Shown piece by piece: positions 9,979 to 20,198 of a stretch of 64,000 nucleotides of DNA. Numbering within the stretch: position 1 is the stretch's first letter; each line of letters starts with the position of its first letter. Source of the DNA: Puniceicoccaceae bacterium (GTDB lineage: Bacteria > Verrucomicrobiota > Verrucomicrobiia > Opitutales > Coraliomargaritaceae); NCBI GenBank assembly GCA_018402305.1, contig JAGYJE010000014.1:1-64000 (forward strand). Reading direction: 5' to 3'. The position numbers and the translations under genes are program-made. The notes under the pieces were generated by a model. It worked only from the letters and a program-made list of their open reading frames with translations. It was not told where the DNA came from and did not search any database.

Positions 9979-10623
9979 ATGTCTTCCATTCCAAACCCAA
10001 AGCTTTACGAAACGACCCGCTGCATCGCCGAGTGGTTTTTCAGCAGCTTCTACGACTACAGCCAAAGCGGTAAAGGCAATGTTCCGAGTGCCGGGCCGGT
10101 CATCTTTGCGGCCAACCACGTTAGTTTCTACGACCCGCCCGCCATCGGTGCCTGCCTCCCCCGCCAAATAAATTACTTCGCGCGGGACACCCTTTTTAAA
10201 GGTGCCTTTGGCAAAGCCCTTCTCCAGATTGGCACGATCCCGGTTGCTCGGGAAAATGCCGAGGTCAAATCACTCAAGGCCATCTTCAAAACACTCAAAA
10301 ACAACGGCGCCGTCGCCATCTATCCGGAAGGCACCCGTTCACCTGACGGCCAACTCGCCGAACCCAAGCCCGGTGCCGGAATGATCGCCTGCAAATCGCA
10401 GGCCACCGTCATCCCCACCCGCATATTCGGGACTTATGAAGTATTCGGCCGCAGCCATAAAATTCCAAAAATCGGCGGGCCCATTCATATCGCCTATGGC
10501 CGCCCCATGACCCCCATCGAAATCGACCCCGGCAAATCACATCCCGAGCGCTACCTCGAAGCCTCGCGCAGAATCATGGCCCGTATCGCAGCGCTGCAAC
10601 CACCGGCGCAATCGGCGCTTTGA
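9979..10623 (+). CDS. plsC: 1-acyl-sn-glycerol-3-phosphate acyltransferase
   Basis: This 214-residue PlsC-family acyltransferase should transfer an acyl chain to lysophosphatidic acid in phospholipid synthesis at the inner membrane face. The catalytic block I is NHVSFYDPP (His and Asp in the HX4D motif) and block III is YPEGTRSPDG. A further conserved stretch is IPTRIFGTYEVFG. It lacks a strong N-terminal membrane helix. It lies 89 bp after cmk in the same direction, an arrangement common in many bacteria. Substrate identity is inferred from the family. Confidence 0.9.
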   Translation: MSSIPNPKLYETTRCIAEWFFSSFYDYSQSGKGNVPSAGPVIFAANHVSFYDPPAIGACLPRQINYFARDTLFKGAFGKALLQIGTIPVARENAEVKSLKAIFKTLKNNGAVAIYPEGTRSPDGQLAEPKPGAGMIACKSQATVIPTRIFGTYEVFGRSHKIPKIGGPIHIAYGRPMTPIEIDPGKSHPERYLEASRRIMARIAALQPPAQSAL

Positions 10624-10709
10624 ACCCCGGCCCACAGACAGGCTCGACCTCCGTAACGACTTCAACAAAATGAGCGCCCATTAACGGTTCAACATTAATA
10701 CCTCCCATT

Positions 10710-11906
10710 ATGGCCAAATCCACAGATCGCTACGCCCAACGCGGGGTGTCCTCCTCGAAATCCGAAGTCCACGCCGTTGTCGACCACCTCGACCGCGGCA
10801 TCTTTCCCGGCGCTTTCTGCAAGATTGGCCCCGACATCCTCACTGGTGATCCCTCTAAGTGTGCGGTCATTCACTCCGACGGCTCCGGGACGAAAAGCAC
10901 GCTCGCCTACCTCCACTATCGTGAGACTGGCGATCCCACGGCGTTTCGAAAGACGGCTCAGGACAGCCTCGTCATGAACATCGACGACCTCCTTTGCATC
11001 GGTGCGGTTGATGGCATTCTCATTTCCAGCACCGTCAATCGCAATGCCCGGGCCATCCCCGGTGAGGCCCTCGCTCAGCTCATTTCGGGCACGGAAGACT
11101 TCCTGGGCACTCTGCGGGAATACGGAGTCGGCGTGCACAGCGGCGGTGGCGAAACCGCGGATGTCGGCGACCTCACCGGCACCGTCACGGTTGACTCCTG
11201 CGCGGTCGTCGTCATGGACCGCGCTCAAGTTATCGACAACGCCACCATCAAGCCCGGTCTCAGCATCGTCGGCCTCGCCTCCTCCGGTCAAGCCAGCTAC
11301 GAAAGCTTCGAAAACTCCGGCATTGGGAGCAACGGCCTGACCAGCGCCCGCCACGATTTACTCTGCCCCTACTATTTGGAGGCGTATCCCGAAACCGTGG
11401 ATAAAAACACCGCTACCGATTATCTCTATTGTGGTCCCTTTAGAATGAGTGACCCGCTCCCCGATTCTCAAATGTCGGTCGGAGACGCCCTCCTCAGCCC
11501 CACCCGAACCTACGCACCAGTCATTAAAAAACTGCTCACAGAAAACCGAAGGCACATCCATGGCATGGTCCACTGCTCCGGCGGCGGTCAGACCAAATGC
11601 ATTCGTTTTGGCACCGGCGTGCACTATATCAAAGATAACTTCCTGCCCATCCCCCCGATATTCAAGGCCATCCAAAAAGCTTCCGGCACCAGTGATGAGG
11701 AAATGTTCCGCGTCTACAACATGGGCCATCGCATGGAAGTTTACTGCGCCCCAGATGCCGCCGAGGCGATTATCGCCCAAAGCGAATCCTTCGGCATCGC
11801 CGCGCAGGTCATAGGCCGTACCGAGGGAACTGAACGTACCGACGGACAAAATCATGTAACGATACGACACGCCGGCAAAACGCTCACCTACCAACTCGGG
11901 CACTGA
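10710..11906 (+). CDS. purM: phosphoribosylformylglycinamidine cyclo-ligase (long form)
   Basis: AIR synthetase closes the imidazole ring in purine synthesis. The 398-residue protein is the longer variant typical of Bacteroidota and relatives, recognisable from [61 protein letters not shown] and [12 protein letters not shown]. These match the glycine-rich ATP-binding and metal-binding parts of the PurM/SelD superfamily. It stands alone on its strand with an 86-bp upstream gap, and it converges with efp, whose stop lies 41 bp away. Confidence 0.9.
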   Translation: MAKSTDRYAQRGVSSSKSEVHAVVDHLDRGIFPGAFCKIGPDILTGDPSKCAVIHSDGSGTKSTLAYLHYRETGDPTAFRKTAQDSLVMNIDDLLCIGAVDGILISSTVNRNARAIPGEALAQLISGTEDFLGTLREYGVGVHSGGGETADVGDLTGTVTVDSCAVVVMDRAQVIDNATIKPGLSIVGLASSGQASYESFENSGIGSNGLTSARHDLLCPYYLEAYPETVDKNTATDYLYCGPFRMSDPLPDSQMSVGDALLSPTRTYAPVIKKLLTENRRHIHGMVHCSGGGQTKCIRFGTGVHYIKDNFLPIPPIFKAIQKASGTSDEEMFRVYNMGHRMEVYCAPDAAEAIIAQSESFGIAAQVIGRTEGTERTDGQNHVTIRHAGKTLTYQLGH

Positions 11907-11947
11907 CCCGATTCGCCGCAGAAGGACCTCAGGTTCCAGGGTGGGTT

Positions 11948-12505
11948 CTAAGCGCGGCCCATGTAGCTCCGGTCGGCGGTGCCGACTCGGATGACCTCGC
12001 CCTCTTTAATGAAGAGAGGGACCTGGATGGTGAGGCCGGTTTCGAGGGTGGCCGGTTTTTGAACGTTGCTCGCGGTGTCGCCTTTGACGCCCTCCGCGGA
12101 TTCGATGACTTTCATTTCAATCGACGCAGGGAGGTCGATGGAGATCGCTTTATCGTCCACGTGGAGGACGCTGTAGGCCTGGGTTTCAACGAGGAAATCC
12201 TTAGCGTCTTCGATGAGGCCCTCGTCAAGGATGACGTCCTCAAAGGTTTCCGGGTCCATAAAGTGGTAGCCGTCAGCGTCGACGTAGCTGAACTCAAGCT
12301 TCACCATATCGGTGTGCATGATATCAACGTTGTCGGTCGTCCGAATCTTCGTGCTGGTACTGGAGCCGTTGCTGAGGTTGCGCATAGTGACTTGCATAAA
12401 GCCGGCCTGGCGGCCCTGCGTGCGGTGCTGCACATCGAGTACAAGGTGCGGATTGCCTTGATAGTTGAGAACCTTGCCTTTGCGGACGTCAGTGGGGGAA
12501 GCCAT
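11948..12505 (-). CDS. efp: translation elongation factor P (Arg32 tip loop)
   Basis: EF-P binds between the P and E sites and relieves ribosome stalling at proline runs. The 185-residue length and three-domain layout fit: KOW-like N-domain (MASPTDVRKGKV), the tip loop, the OB domain with MDPETFEDV, and a C-terminal VIRVGTADRSYMGR. The tip residue is Arg32 in TQGRQAGF, aligned with Lys34 of E. coli by RNL at the loop's far end, so the EpmA lysylation route cannot apply. Arginine at this place is the target of EarP rhamnosylation in some proteobacteria; no earP-like gene is in this window. Confidence 0.93.
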   Translation of the reverse strand: MASPTDVRKGKVLNYQGNPHLVLDVQHRTQGRQAGFMQVTMRNLSNGSSTSTKIRTTDNVDIMHTDMVKLEFSYVDADGYHFMDPETFEDVILDEGLIEDAKDFLVETQAYSVLHVDDKAISIDLPASIEMKVIESAEGVKGDTASNVQKPATLETGLTIQVPLFIKEGEVIRVGTADRSYMGRA

Positions 12506-12640
12506 GGAATTTTGAATTTGAGTTGTAAAAAGTTTCTGAATTGGCAGCGAAGTGGAGATCTGTCAAGGGCTGGAAGCGAGTGGGAATCGTGCTCATACTT
12601 TGACAATCGCGATTCAGTCGCATTTAACTGGGGCTTTATA

Positions 12641-13320
12641 ATGGTCCCACTTTTTAGAGTCGCACGCACACCGCCAAAGAGAGGTCTTGGAGTTCTGTTG
12701 GGCTGTGGCGTGGCTGTATTTCTTATGCTTCTGGTGCCCCTGACTCAGTTCATGGAGCCGTCAAGCAACCGCGCGGAGCTGATCGAGCTGCTGGAGGAGC
12801 AGCGGGAGGATTGGTGCTCCCTCCCCTGCGCCTCGTACCTCAGCCGGAGGCGCCCCCGCCGCCCCCGAAGCCTGAGGAAGCAGAACCTCCTGAGCTGGAG
12901 CAACCGCCCCCAATGCCGACGCTGGAGCAGCTGGAGGTGAGTTTAAATCCCGGCACCGGTGGGCCGCTCGGGCTGGATATCGGTATGGGCATTGATTTTT
13001 CGACGGAGTCGACCGCGCAGTTGGAAGCGATCTTCGGATTTGGCGAGCTGGACGAATTGCCCCGCTTGTTGAACGAGAATCTCCCGTTCCGCTATCCCAA
13101 CAACGCGCCGCGTGGGCGGGGTAATGCCTTTGTCGATGTGCTGATCGTTATCGATCAGAAAGGGCGCGTGCGCGTGGTGGAGGTTTATGAGTTTTCGCAC
13201 CGTGAGTTGCTTCAGGCGGCGGAGCAGCATGTGGAGCGGTTTCGGTTTAGTACGCCTCTTCGCAATGGCAAGCCGGTGAGTGCCAAGTATCGCTGGCGCT
13301 TGGAAATCCCTTTGCGGTGA
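12641..13320 (+). pseudogene. TonB-like energy transducer with apparent one-base deletion
   Basis: Two overlapping frames together make one TonB-type protein. From ATG 12641 the first frame gives a short basic start, a membrane helix (GLGVLLGCGVAVFLMLLVPL) and a polar linker ending RED. The second frame, open from before 12811, gives the Pro-rich spacer (PEAPPPPPKPEE) and a TonB C-terminal domain (AFVDVLIVIDQKGRVRVVEV, then HVERFRFSTPLRNGKPV). Reading an extra T near 12811 would join them as REDLVLPPL, so a single-base deletion explains the break. No slippery heptamer is seen. It may be a real mutation, a programmed event or a sequencing error. The downstream frame alone has only a TTG/GTG start with poor spacing. 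Confidence 0.6.
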
Positions 13321-13345
13321 GGTGCCGTTGGAGTGCTTCGGTTGA

Positions 13346-13378
13346 CCTGAGGGCGTCCGCGGGCGGACACGCCACAGG
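13346..13378. terminator. stem-loop between convergent tonB-like gene and mfd
   Basis: A strong GC-rich imperfect hairpin (CCTG ... TCCG-CGGG-CGGA ... CAGG) sits in the 62-bp gap where the two genes converge. It lacks a clear T-tract on either strand, so it may work with Rho or as a bidirectional barrier. Confidence 0.4.
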
Positions 13379-13382
13379 GTTC

Positions 13383-16300
13383 TTACTTGCTGGAGGCGTG
13401 CTGCTTGAGAAAACGCTGAATCTCGGCGAGGCGTTTGAGTGGATCTTTGGCTCGCAGGCGGGGGAAGCGGGTGCCGCTTTTGAGAAACTCGCCGTTTTTG
13501 TTGGCTTGTGCCAACTTGCAAATCAGCCGGTCGCCCTCGGTTTCGACGCGCCGAATACCCGCTTTTTCGGCAAGAATGCGGACTTTCGTGACTGCCAGCA
13601 GGGCCTCTGTGGCAAGCGGAAAGGAACCAAACCGGTCGGTCAGTGCCTCCATGATTTCCGTAATTTCCTCGATCTCCCGGGCAAGCGCGAGGCGGCGGTA
13701 GAAGTCGATACGCAGGCGGGGCTCGGCGATGTATTCGGCGGGGAGAGCTGCCTCGATCACCTCACCCTTGCGGTGACCGTATTCGGCATCTTTAATAGCG
13801 GCAAAGCTGAGGGTGCCGCTCGTCTGCCGAGCCCGACCGCCACCCTCACCCGTGGCGATGAAGTCGAGTTTCACCTCCGCGCGGATACGGTCTGAGCCGG
13901 GTTCGCCCTTCAGGCGGGCCACGCTCTGCTTGAGAAGTTGGCAGTAGAGTTCGAAGCCGACACCGGCAATATGGCCGCTTTGTTGAGAGCCGAGGAGATT
14001 GCCCGCACCGCGGAGCTCGAGGTCGCGCATGGCGATGCGGAAACCGGCACCGAGTTGGTTGTGCTGTTTCAGGGCGTTGAGGCGTTTTTGCGCTTTATCA
14101 ACGAGGGTCGCGTGGCGGTGCAAGAGCAGATAGGCGTAGGCCTGACGCTTAAACCGGCCCACGCGGCCTCGTATTTGATAGAGCTGGGCGAGGCCGAAGC
14201 GATCCGCGCCCTCAATGATGAGGGTGTTGCAATTGGGGATGTCAATGCCGGACTCGATGATGGTGGTGCAGACCAGCACATCGAATTCACCAGCCACGAA
14301 TTGTGTCATTACCTTTTCAAGGGCTCCTTCGGTCATCTGCCCGTGACCGACCCCGATCCTGAGCTTTGGGTGCATTTCTTGAATTTTGGCGGCGACCCCT
14401 TGAATCGTATCCACGCGATTGTGTAGATAGAACACCTGACCACCGCGATCGGTTTCGGCCTGAATGGCGCTTTTGATGAGGGCCTCGTCGTAGCTTTTCA
14501 CGATGGTCTGAATCGGGCGGCGGTTGACTGGCGCGGTCTCAATGACACTCATGGCGCGGGCACCGGACATGGCGAGGTAGAGGGTGCGGGGTATGGGGGT
14601 CGCGCTCAGCGTCAGGATGTCTACATTGGCGCGGAGTTGTTTGATGCGTTCCTTTTGCTTCACTCCGAAACGCTGTTCCTCGTCGACAATAAGCAGGCCG
14701 AGATCCTGAAAATGAACATCCCGGCTGAGCAGGCGGTGGGTGCCAATGACAATGTCGATTCTTCCGGCGACGAGTTGAGCAATGCTTTCCTTGTTTTGTG
14801 CACTGCTGCGGAAGCGGCTGATGCTATCGATAATGATCGGATACTGTGCCATGCGCTCGCGAAAGGTATTGAAATGCTGCTGACAGAGGACCGTGGTGGG
14901 CACGAGTATGGCAACCTGTTTGCCGGCAAGCACTGCCTTCAGGGCGGCACGGATAGCGACCTCGGTTTTTCCGAAGCCAACATCGCCGCAGATGAGGCGA
15001 TCCATCGCCTCGGGTTTCTCCATGTCGGTTTTCGTCGCCTCAATGGCGCTGAGTTGGTCGCGGGTTTCTTGAAAGGGGAAGGCCGCCTCGAAGTCATTCT
15101 GCCAAGGGTGGTCCGGGGGAAAGGCGTGGCCGCCCGCTGTGGAGCGGCGGGCGTGCAGTTGGAGCATCTCGGCGGCATAGTCGAGGGTCGCCCGCTCGGC
15201 GGCGGCGCGGGTTTTATCCCAAGCGGCCGCCCCGATTTTTCCCAGCTTCGGGCTGGCCTTGCTCAAACCAACGTAGCGGGTGAGCAGGTGGGATTCCTGA
15301 AGCGGCACATGAATCGTCATCTGCCCGGCGAATTCCACAGAGATCACCTCCTTCGAGCCGCCCTGTATTTCGAGCCGCGTCAGTCCGCGGAAGAGGCAGA
15401 CCCCATGCTGGAGGTGAACAAGGGGATCACCATCCGCAAGCTCCGTAAAATCGAGGAGTTGATCGACCTGAGAAATAGTTGGTCGGGCGGGTGCCGAGCG
15501 GCGGCTGACTTTGCGTGCCTGGCGACCGAAATACTCGCTGTCCGTAACGATGACAAAACCCTGCTTTGCCTTGAAGTGGTCTGTGAACAGGGTCAGTGAT
15601 TCCGGGGCACGGAGGACGAAGCCGCCCGAGATAGAACCCTCCAGGAATTGAGGGCTGAGGCGCTTGCTCAGGGGATTTTCGGCGAGGAGCTCTCCGATAC
15701 GCTCGGCCTCGCTTTGGCTGGCAGTGGCAAAGGCGATGTCGAGCCCTTCCTTGGCCCAGTCCGCGAGCTGGCCTTCAAATTTCAAGCGGGTGCCTTGCTG
15801 AGACTCGAAATGATCGTAGCCGATCCGCGCCTGATCGGCGTGAAATCGGTAGTGGTGTGCGGATTCCGATTTAATTTCAATCCGTTCCGCTCCTTTGAGA
15901 AGTGAGGGCGCTGTATCGATTTCGCAAATACAACGAAGTGCGTCGCAGTGACCACGGGAATCGAGGGCGTCGTGGAAGGTGCGCCGCGAACCTTTTTTGA
16001 CTGCTTGCTTCGAGGCCGGCTTTGTGGAAGCCGCTGGGCGGCTGGACTTGGCGCGTTTCTCGAAGCGGTAGGGGTGCTGGTGAACGAGGTTGGCGGCGTC
16101 TTCGAGGATCCACTGAAGGGAGGCTGCTGGGAAGTAATCGAGCAGAGCCCCTTCGGTGGCGGTAACCGAATCTGTTTCAGTGCCGGCAGCTATGTGGATC
16201 GAATCGACGGATGACTCAGTGCGTTGGCTGGTCGGATCGAAGGCGCGGATGCTTTCGATCTCGTCACCAAAAAAATCAATCCGGTAGGGGCGTGTGGCAT

Positions 16301-16844
16301 CGTAGGGGTAGACATCGATCAGCCCGCCCCGGGTGGCGATTTGGCCGGGTTCTTCGCAGAGTGCTTCAGAATCGTAGTTCAGCCTGTCAATCAGCAGCTG
16401 GACCAGTTGGCTGAACGCGTGCGCCTCGCCGACCTTCAGTTCCAGGCGCCGTTGAGCGAAGGTTTCCTTCTCGGGGCAATTGCCGAGCAGGGCTTCCGGT
16501 GTCGCAACGAGGAGTCGTGGGCCCTCCGCGGGCTGAAGGAGAGCGCTGAGCACGGCGAGTCGCTCGCAGATTCGGTCCGTGCGGCGTTTCGGGTCGATGT
16601 CGGGGGGCGGATTCTCGGGGAAGTGGAGGATTTCCAAGGGCCGGGCCGCGTTGCTCCATGCCGTGTAGGTTGCGGCCTCGGCGGCTAACTCCAAAGCACG
16701 GCGCGGGTCAGCTACGAGGGCAACGGAGAAGCCGCGGGGGGGCTGCTGCGCCAGAGCGTGCACCACCAGAGCGCGCGCTTCCCGGCAAACCCCGTGGTAG
16801 AGCGTATGCTGCTGAGCTTTACCGCTGGAGGATCCCTTGGGCAT
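13383..16844 (-). CDS. mfd: transcription-repair coupling factor
   Basis: Mfd removes RNA polymerase stalled at DNA lesions and recruits UvrA. From the ATG at 16844 the protein has 1153 residues, the usual size. It starts with the UvrB-like region ([21 protein letters not shown]), followed by the RNA polymerase interaction domain ([17 protein letters not shown]), then the SF2 helicase motor: [15 protein letters not shown] (Walker A), [15 protein letters not shown] (DEEQ Walker B), [12 protein letters not shown], and [13 protein letters not shown] in the C-terminal TRCF domain. The frame is open upstream to 17417, but that part is antisense to rnc and is not Mfd-like. It lies 7 bp after rnc and is probably in one operon with it. 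Confidence 0.95.
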   Translation of the reverse strand: MPKGSSSGKAQQHTLYHGVCREARALVVHALAQQPPRGFSVALVADPRRALELAAEAATYTAWSNAARPLEILHFPENPPPDIDPKRRTDRICERLAVLSALLQPAEGPRLLVATPEALLGNCPEKETFAQRRLELKVGEAHAFSQLVQLLIDRLNYDSEALCEEPGQIATRGGLIDVYPYDATRPYRIDFFGDEIESIRAFDPTSQRTESSVDSIHIAAGTETDSVTATEGALLDYFPAASLQWILEDAANLVHQHPYRFEKRAKSSRPAASTKPASKQAVKKGSRRTFHDALDSRGHCDALRCICEIDTAPSLLKGAERIEIKSESAHHYRFHADQARIGYDHFESQQGTRLKFEGQLADWAKEGLDIAFATASQSEAERIGELLAENPLSKRLSPQFLEGSISGGFVLRAPESLTLFTDHFKAKQGFVIVTDSEYFGRQARKVSRRSAPARPTISQVDQLLDFTELADGDPLVHLQHGVCLFRGLTRLEIQGGSKEVISVEFAGQMTIHVPLQESHLLTRYVGLSKASPKLGKIGAAAWDKTRAAAERATLDYAAEMLQLHARRSTAGGHAFPPDHPWQNDFEAAFPFQETRDQLSAIEATKTDMEKPEAMDRLICGDVGFGKTEVAIRAALKAVLAGKQVAILVPTTVLCQQHFNTFRERMAQYPIIIDSISRFRSSAQNKESIAQLVAGRIDIVIGTHRLLSRDVHFQDLGLLIVDEEQRFGVKQKERIKQLRANVDILTLSATPIPRTLYLAMSGARAMSVIETAPVNRRPIQTIVKSYDEALIKSAIQAETDRGGQVFYLHNRVDTIQGVAAKIQEMHPKLRIGVGHGQMTEGALEKVMTQFVAGEFDVLVCTTIIESGIDIPNCNTLIIEGADRFGLAQLYQIRGRVGRFKRQAYAYLLLHRHATLVDKAQKRLNALKQHNQLGAGFRIAMRDLELRGAGNLLGSQQSGHIAGVGFELYCQLLKQSVARLKGEPGSDRIRAEVKLDFIATGEGGGRARQTSGTLSFAAIKDAEYGHRKGEVIEAALPAEYIAEPRLRIDFYRRLALAREIEEITEIMEALTDRFGSFPLATEALLAVTKVRILAEKAGIRRVETEGDRLICKLAQANKNGEFLKSGTRFPRLRAKDPLKRLAEIQRFLKQHASSK

Positions 16845-16851
16845 AGGCAGG

Positions 16852-17550
16852 CTACACGTCCGGCGAGACGCCGGAAAGCGATTGGAGAGCGGCTTGTGCG
16901 GCCCGGGCTTCGGCGGATTTTTTAGAGGGGCCTGTGCCACGCCCGAGCTCCCGACCGCCGAGGAGTACGGCAACGCGGAAGGTGCGGTTGTGATCGGGAC
17001 CTTCGGCGTTGAGCGCCTCGTAGAGCGGTACTTCGCCAGCATGAAATTTCTGAGACCACTCCTGCAGTTGGCCTTTCGGATTTTGGCTGCTCGTGCTGAG
17101 TTCAAGGCCTGCAATTTGAGGACCGAGGAGCTGGTGGATGGCATGGCGGGCCGCGTCGAGGCCTCCGTCGAGATAGGCTGCGCCGATGAGTGCCTCAAGG
17201 GCATCTTCAAGCATGGCCCGGCTGGGTTCGGGGTGATGTTGCCGGTGGGCATCGCTGACCTCCAAGTATTTCCCAAGCTGCCGCTCATTGGCGGCGCGGG
17301 CGAGGTTTTTGCCATTGACGATGGATGCGCGCGCCCGGTCGAGGGCTCCCTCGTCGGCCTCGGGGAATTTGGCGTAGAGTGTCTCGGCGACGACGAGGTC
17401 GAGAACGGCGTCGCCAAGAAACTCCAAGCGCTGGTTATCCCCCCCAGGGCGGCCGCAGCTCGAATGGGTGAGCGCTTGCTTGAGCAGGGCAGGATCGTCG
17501 AAAGGGTGCCCTGTGATCGGGTCGACGAGAGCTTTGTTGGTTTGTGTCAT
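16852..17550 (-). CDS. rnc: ribonuclease III
   Basis: RNase III cleaves double-stranded RNA in rRNA and mRNA maturation. The 232-residue protein has the catalytic signature [17 protein letters not shown], the second acidic helix [18 protein letters not shown] (the Glu/Asp cluster that binds Mg), and a C-terminal double-stranded RNA-binding domain ([12 protein letters not shown] through [14 protein letters not shown]). It is the first gene of a reverse-strand pair with mfd, 7 bp apart. The 130-bp upstream gap is divergent with the phoH-type gene and should hold promoters for both; it contains AT-rich sequence near 17551-17575. Confidence 0.94.
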   Translation of the reverse strand: MTQTNKALVDPITGHPFDDPALLKQALTHSSCGRPGGDNQRLEFLGDAVLDLVVAETLYAKFPEADEGALDRARASIVNGKNLARAANERQLGKYLEVSDAHRQHHPEPSRAMLEDALEALIGAAYLDGGLDAARHAIHQLLGPQIAGLELSTSSQNPKGQLQEWSQKFHAGEVPLYEALNAEGPDHNRTFRVAVLLGGRELGRGTGPSKKSAEARAAQAALQSLSGVSPDV

Positions 17551-17680
17551 TTAGTTTAAATTTTTCTCTTTTTCGGATTACGGCTTGCGCAGATAAGCGG
17601 GCCGTCTCAGCTTAGCTCTAGTTTATTTCAGCCCGGCTGCAAACGTCGGATTCACATTTCGCCCTATCTGGAAATTTACT

Positions 17681-19234
17681 TTGCCGAAAGAAAAAACGCC
17701 CGCCCGCCCGTCAGAGATCAGTAAGATCTTTGTCCTTGATACCAACGTCCTCCTGCATGATCCGCAGTGCTTGCACAAATTTGAGGATAACACGATCGCA
17801 ATACCGGTCGAAGTTCTCGAGGAGTTGGATCGCAAAAAATCAGCTCCGGGGGAGTTGGGGTTTTCGGCCCGAAAAATCCACCGCGATCTACGGGCGCTCT
17901 TCGATAAGGGTCTCGAGACGTCACCCCAGTTGGCGGGCCGGGGCAGTTCTGCCTTGAGTCGCGATTTGCCGAACGGTGGCCGCTTGATCGTGGTGATCAA
18001 CGATTACATGGTGCGGGGCGAGAGTGACCATGAGGGATTAAATCGGCTCAGAGCCACGCTCGTTGACATGGAGAAGATGGACAGCCGGATACTGGCCTCG
18101 GTCTTTTTCTTGAAAGATGTCTGCGCTGAGAGCCGTGTCATTTTGGTGACAAAAGACGCCAACATGGCGCTCAAGGGGATCGCCCTCGGGCTGGAGGTGC
18201 AGGACTACATGAATGACAAGGTGACCACGGCGAAGCTCGGCGGTGGCATGAAAACCATTGAGGTGGATGACGCCGAATATGAGCGGTTTCTCGAAGACCA
18301 CGGAATCGACCTCTCGCCGGAGCAGACGAGCCACCTGTATATCAACGAGTATATTTATTTGAGCAATGGCGAGTTCAGTGAACCTGCGCGCTACCGGGGA
18401 GATGGGCAAATCGACAGCCTGATCCTGGGCTCGGATGTGGGGGTTAAGATACCCAAGGGGATTCGCATCCATCCGCTTAATGCCGAGCAACGGATGCTCA
18501 TGGACGCCTTGCTCGATGAGGATATAAAGCTGGTCACCTGTAGTGGAAAAGCGGGCACGGGAAAGACCCTGGTCTCAATCGCTATGGCCCTCTTTCAAAC
18601 AATCGGGGAGGACAATCTTTATGAGCGGGTATTTATAACCCGGCCCCTCGTCCACATCGGGAAGGATACCGGTGCCTTGCCCGGCACGCTGGATGAAAAA
18701 ATGGCGCCGTACATCGCTCCGTTTTTTGATAATCTTGAAGTTCTTTTCAGTAACCGAAAAATCGTGAAACAATCCGAGCCGATGGAGGATGATGCGGTGA
18801 GCCGTATTACTTCGACACGAAAGCGGAAAAAGGCTATGGCGAAGCTGGTCAAGCAACCGACTCACCGCGACGATGAGGATGAGGATAGCAAGCCCCGCAA
18901 GCCCTACCAGTTTCTCTTCGATTATGGTATGGTTGAGGTCGAGGCGATGACCTTCATCCGCGGGCGCTCGCTCTCAAATACAATTTTCATCATCGACGAG
19001 GCGCAAAACTTAACGCCCCACGAAGCGAAAACAGTCGTCACCCGGATGGCGGAGGGATCGAAGGTTATCCTGCTGGGAGATCCCTATCAGGTGGACAGCA
19101 TGTTTCTCGATGCCTGGTCAAACGGGCTGGTGCACACGGCCCAGCGGCTGCGGGGGACTGAGATAACGGCCCATTTGGAATTGACGACGGGGGTGCGTTC
19201 CGAGCTGGCGGATCTGGCGGCGGATTTATTGTGA
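17681..19234 (+). CDS. PIN-PhoH family protein (putative RNase/ATPase)
   Basis: This 517-residue fusion has an N-terminal PIN nuclease domain ([12 protein letters not shown]; acidic metal-binding residues through about 150) and a C-terminal PhoH ATPase domain. The latter shows Walker [20 protein letters not shown], Walker [18 protein letters not shown] and LGDPYQVD. Such PhoH2/YlaK-type proteins are thought to unwind and cut RNA; the cellular target is unknown. The start appears to be TTG at 17681 in a context with no ATG that preserves the PIN motif. A charged insert (about 390-410, [10 protein letters not shown] and [10 protein letters not shown]) interrupts the ATPase domain. A RAYT/REP island lies directly downstream. 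Confidence 0.9.
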   Translation: MPKEKTPARPSEISKIFVLDTNVLLHDPQCLHKFEDNTIAIPVEVLEELDRKKSAPGELGFSARKIHRDLRALFDKGLETSPQLAGRGSSALSRDLPNGGRLIVVINDYMVRGESDHEGLNRLRATLVDMEKMDSRILASVFFLKDVCAESRVILVTKDANMALKGIALGLEVQDYMNDKVTTAKLGGGMKTIEVDDAEYERFLEDHGIDLSPEQTSHLYINEYIYLSNGEFSEPARYRGDGQIDSLILGSDVGVKIPKGIRIHPLNAEQRMLMDALLDEDIKLVTCSGKAGTGKTLVSIAMALFQTIGEDNLYERVFITRPLVHIGKDTGALPGTLDEKMAPYIAPFFDNLEVLFSNRKIVKQSEPMEDDAVSRITSTRKRKKAMAKLVKQPTHRDDEDEDSKPRKPYQFLFDYGMVEVEAMTFIRGRSLSNTIFIIDEAQNLTPHEAKTVVTRMAEGSKVILLGDPYQVDSMFLDAWSNGLVHTAQRLRGTEITAHLELTTGVRSELADLAADLL

Positions 19235-19240
19235 GCGCCC

Positions 19241-19383
19241 GTCGACCCCGCTGGCGCGGGTCCGTTACGGTGTAACGAAGCGATGTAGCGATGCGATGTA
19301 GCGATGCGACGCCAGTCGTGTCGACGTGAGCGGTGGATTTGAGCCGGGTGGGCGGTCGACCCCGCTGGCGCGGGTTCGCTACG
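19241..19383. repeat. left REP triplet (+,-,+)
   Basis: Three 29-bp REP-type units: 19241-19269 (plus), 19297-19325 (minus) and 19355-19383 (plus). The plus units begin GTCGAC and contain the hairpin CCCGC-TGGC-GCGGG. The minus unit keeps the flanks but has the stem CGAC-GCCA-GTCG, so both sides of the stem changed together. A short tandem duplication (GATGTAGCGATGC) precedes the minus unit. Confidence 0.9.
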
Positions 19384-19463
19384 GTGCGATGTTTTGACAG
19401 GATGTCGTGCCTGCGCATGTGTTTTGATCTTGCGATTTATGGCTGCGGCCAAAGGGTTTTCGC

Positions 19464-20027
19464 GTGTGCAGAGAAAAGCTGATTCGGGCGCCTTATAAAG
19501 GCGGGCTTAAACGTTTAGACGATGCCTGCTATGAAGGGATCAGTTATGTTCATTGGACTATGACTGTTCAGGACAAGGCAACTGGCTGGCTCAACGCAGC
19601 CCATCATGGGGCACTTCGCCGGATTATGTTTCATGCACTGGCGAGGGAATGTCTTTGCTGTCCTGCCTATTGCCTGATGCCGGATCATGGGCACTTTCTG
19701 TTTGTTGGCTATGACACTCAGTCCAAACAGCGGGCAGCGGTTCGATGGATGCGCCGAGAGTGGAATTTACTGTTGGCGCCGATGGGCTTGCAGCATCAGC
19801 CCTACGATGAAGTGCTTGATGAGGCAGACCGTGAGCGCGAAGCATTTGCCAACGTGTCGGGTTATATTCTGCGAAATCCACTACGCGCCGGTCTTGTCGA
19901 CGCCTGGCAGGACTGGCCCTATTCCGGAGCGTTGTTTCCTGGGTATCCGAAACTGAACCCGAGAAAACATAATTTCTGGATAGATTTTTGGAAGGCGCAT
20001 CACAAGCACCTGCGGTTCGGCGAGTAG
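19464..20027 (+). mobile_element. REP-associated tyrosine transposase (RAYT)
   Basis: This 187-residue Y1/HUH transposase should nick single-stranded DNA at REP hairpins and join them through a phosphotyrosine. The HUH motif is His75-Gly-His77 in LMPDHGHFLFVG, and the catalytic tyrosine is probably Tyr134 in NVSGYILRNPLRAGLV. It resembles RAYTs rather than autonomous IS200/IS605 elements because it stands as a single gene with no partner tnpB and is bracketed by REP triplets on both sides. The start is a GTG at 19464; the frame cannot extend much further with family similarity. It lies between PIN-PhoH and glyA, both housekeeping, so it is an insertion or a domesticated gene. Confidence 0.85.
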
Positions 20028-20055
20028 GCGGCCGTGCTTCTGGACCGGGTGGGGC

Positions 20056-20185
20056 GTCGACTCCGCTGGCGCGGGTTCGCTACGAATTTACAGCGTGCTG
20101 TAGCGACGCGACGCCAGTCGTGTCGATGTGTGTGAACGGTCTGGACCGGGTTGGGCGTCGACTCCGCTGGCGCGGGTTCGCTACG
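20056..20185. repeat. right REP triplet (+,-,+)
   Basis: Three 29-bp units mirror the left side: 20056-20084 (plus), 20099-20127 (minus) and 20157-20185 (plus). The plus units read GTCGACTCCGCTGGCGCGGG, then TTCGCTACG. The minus unit again has the GCCA loop with the CGAC/GTCG stem. The array ends 14 bp before the glyA stop codon. Confidence 0.9.
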
Positions 20186-20198
20186 ATGTGATGCTAAC

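Noticed and set aside
12811..13320. Independent gene starting at TTG 12811
   Set aside because: It begins in the middle of a TonB architecture and the purine-rich sequence is too close to the start; a one-base deletion explains both frames better.
13938..15599. Long forward ORFs inside mfd
   Set aside because: They are antisense to well-conserved Mfd helicase motifs.
16845..17417. N-terminal extension of Mfd to 17417
   Set aside because: It is antisense to rnc and low in complexity; the real Mfd starts at 16844 at the usual length.
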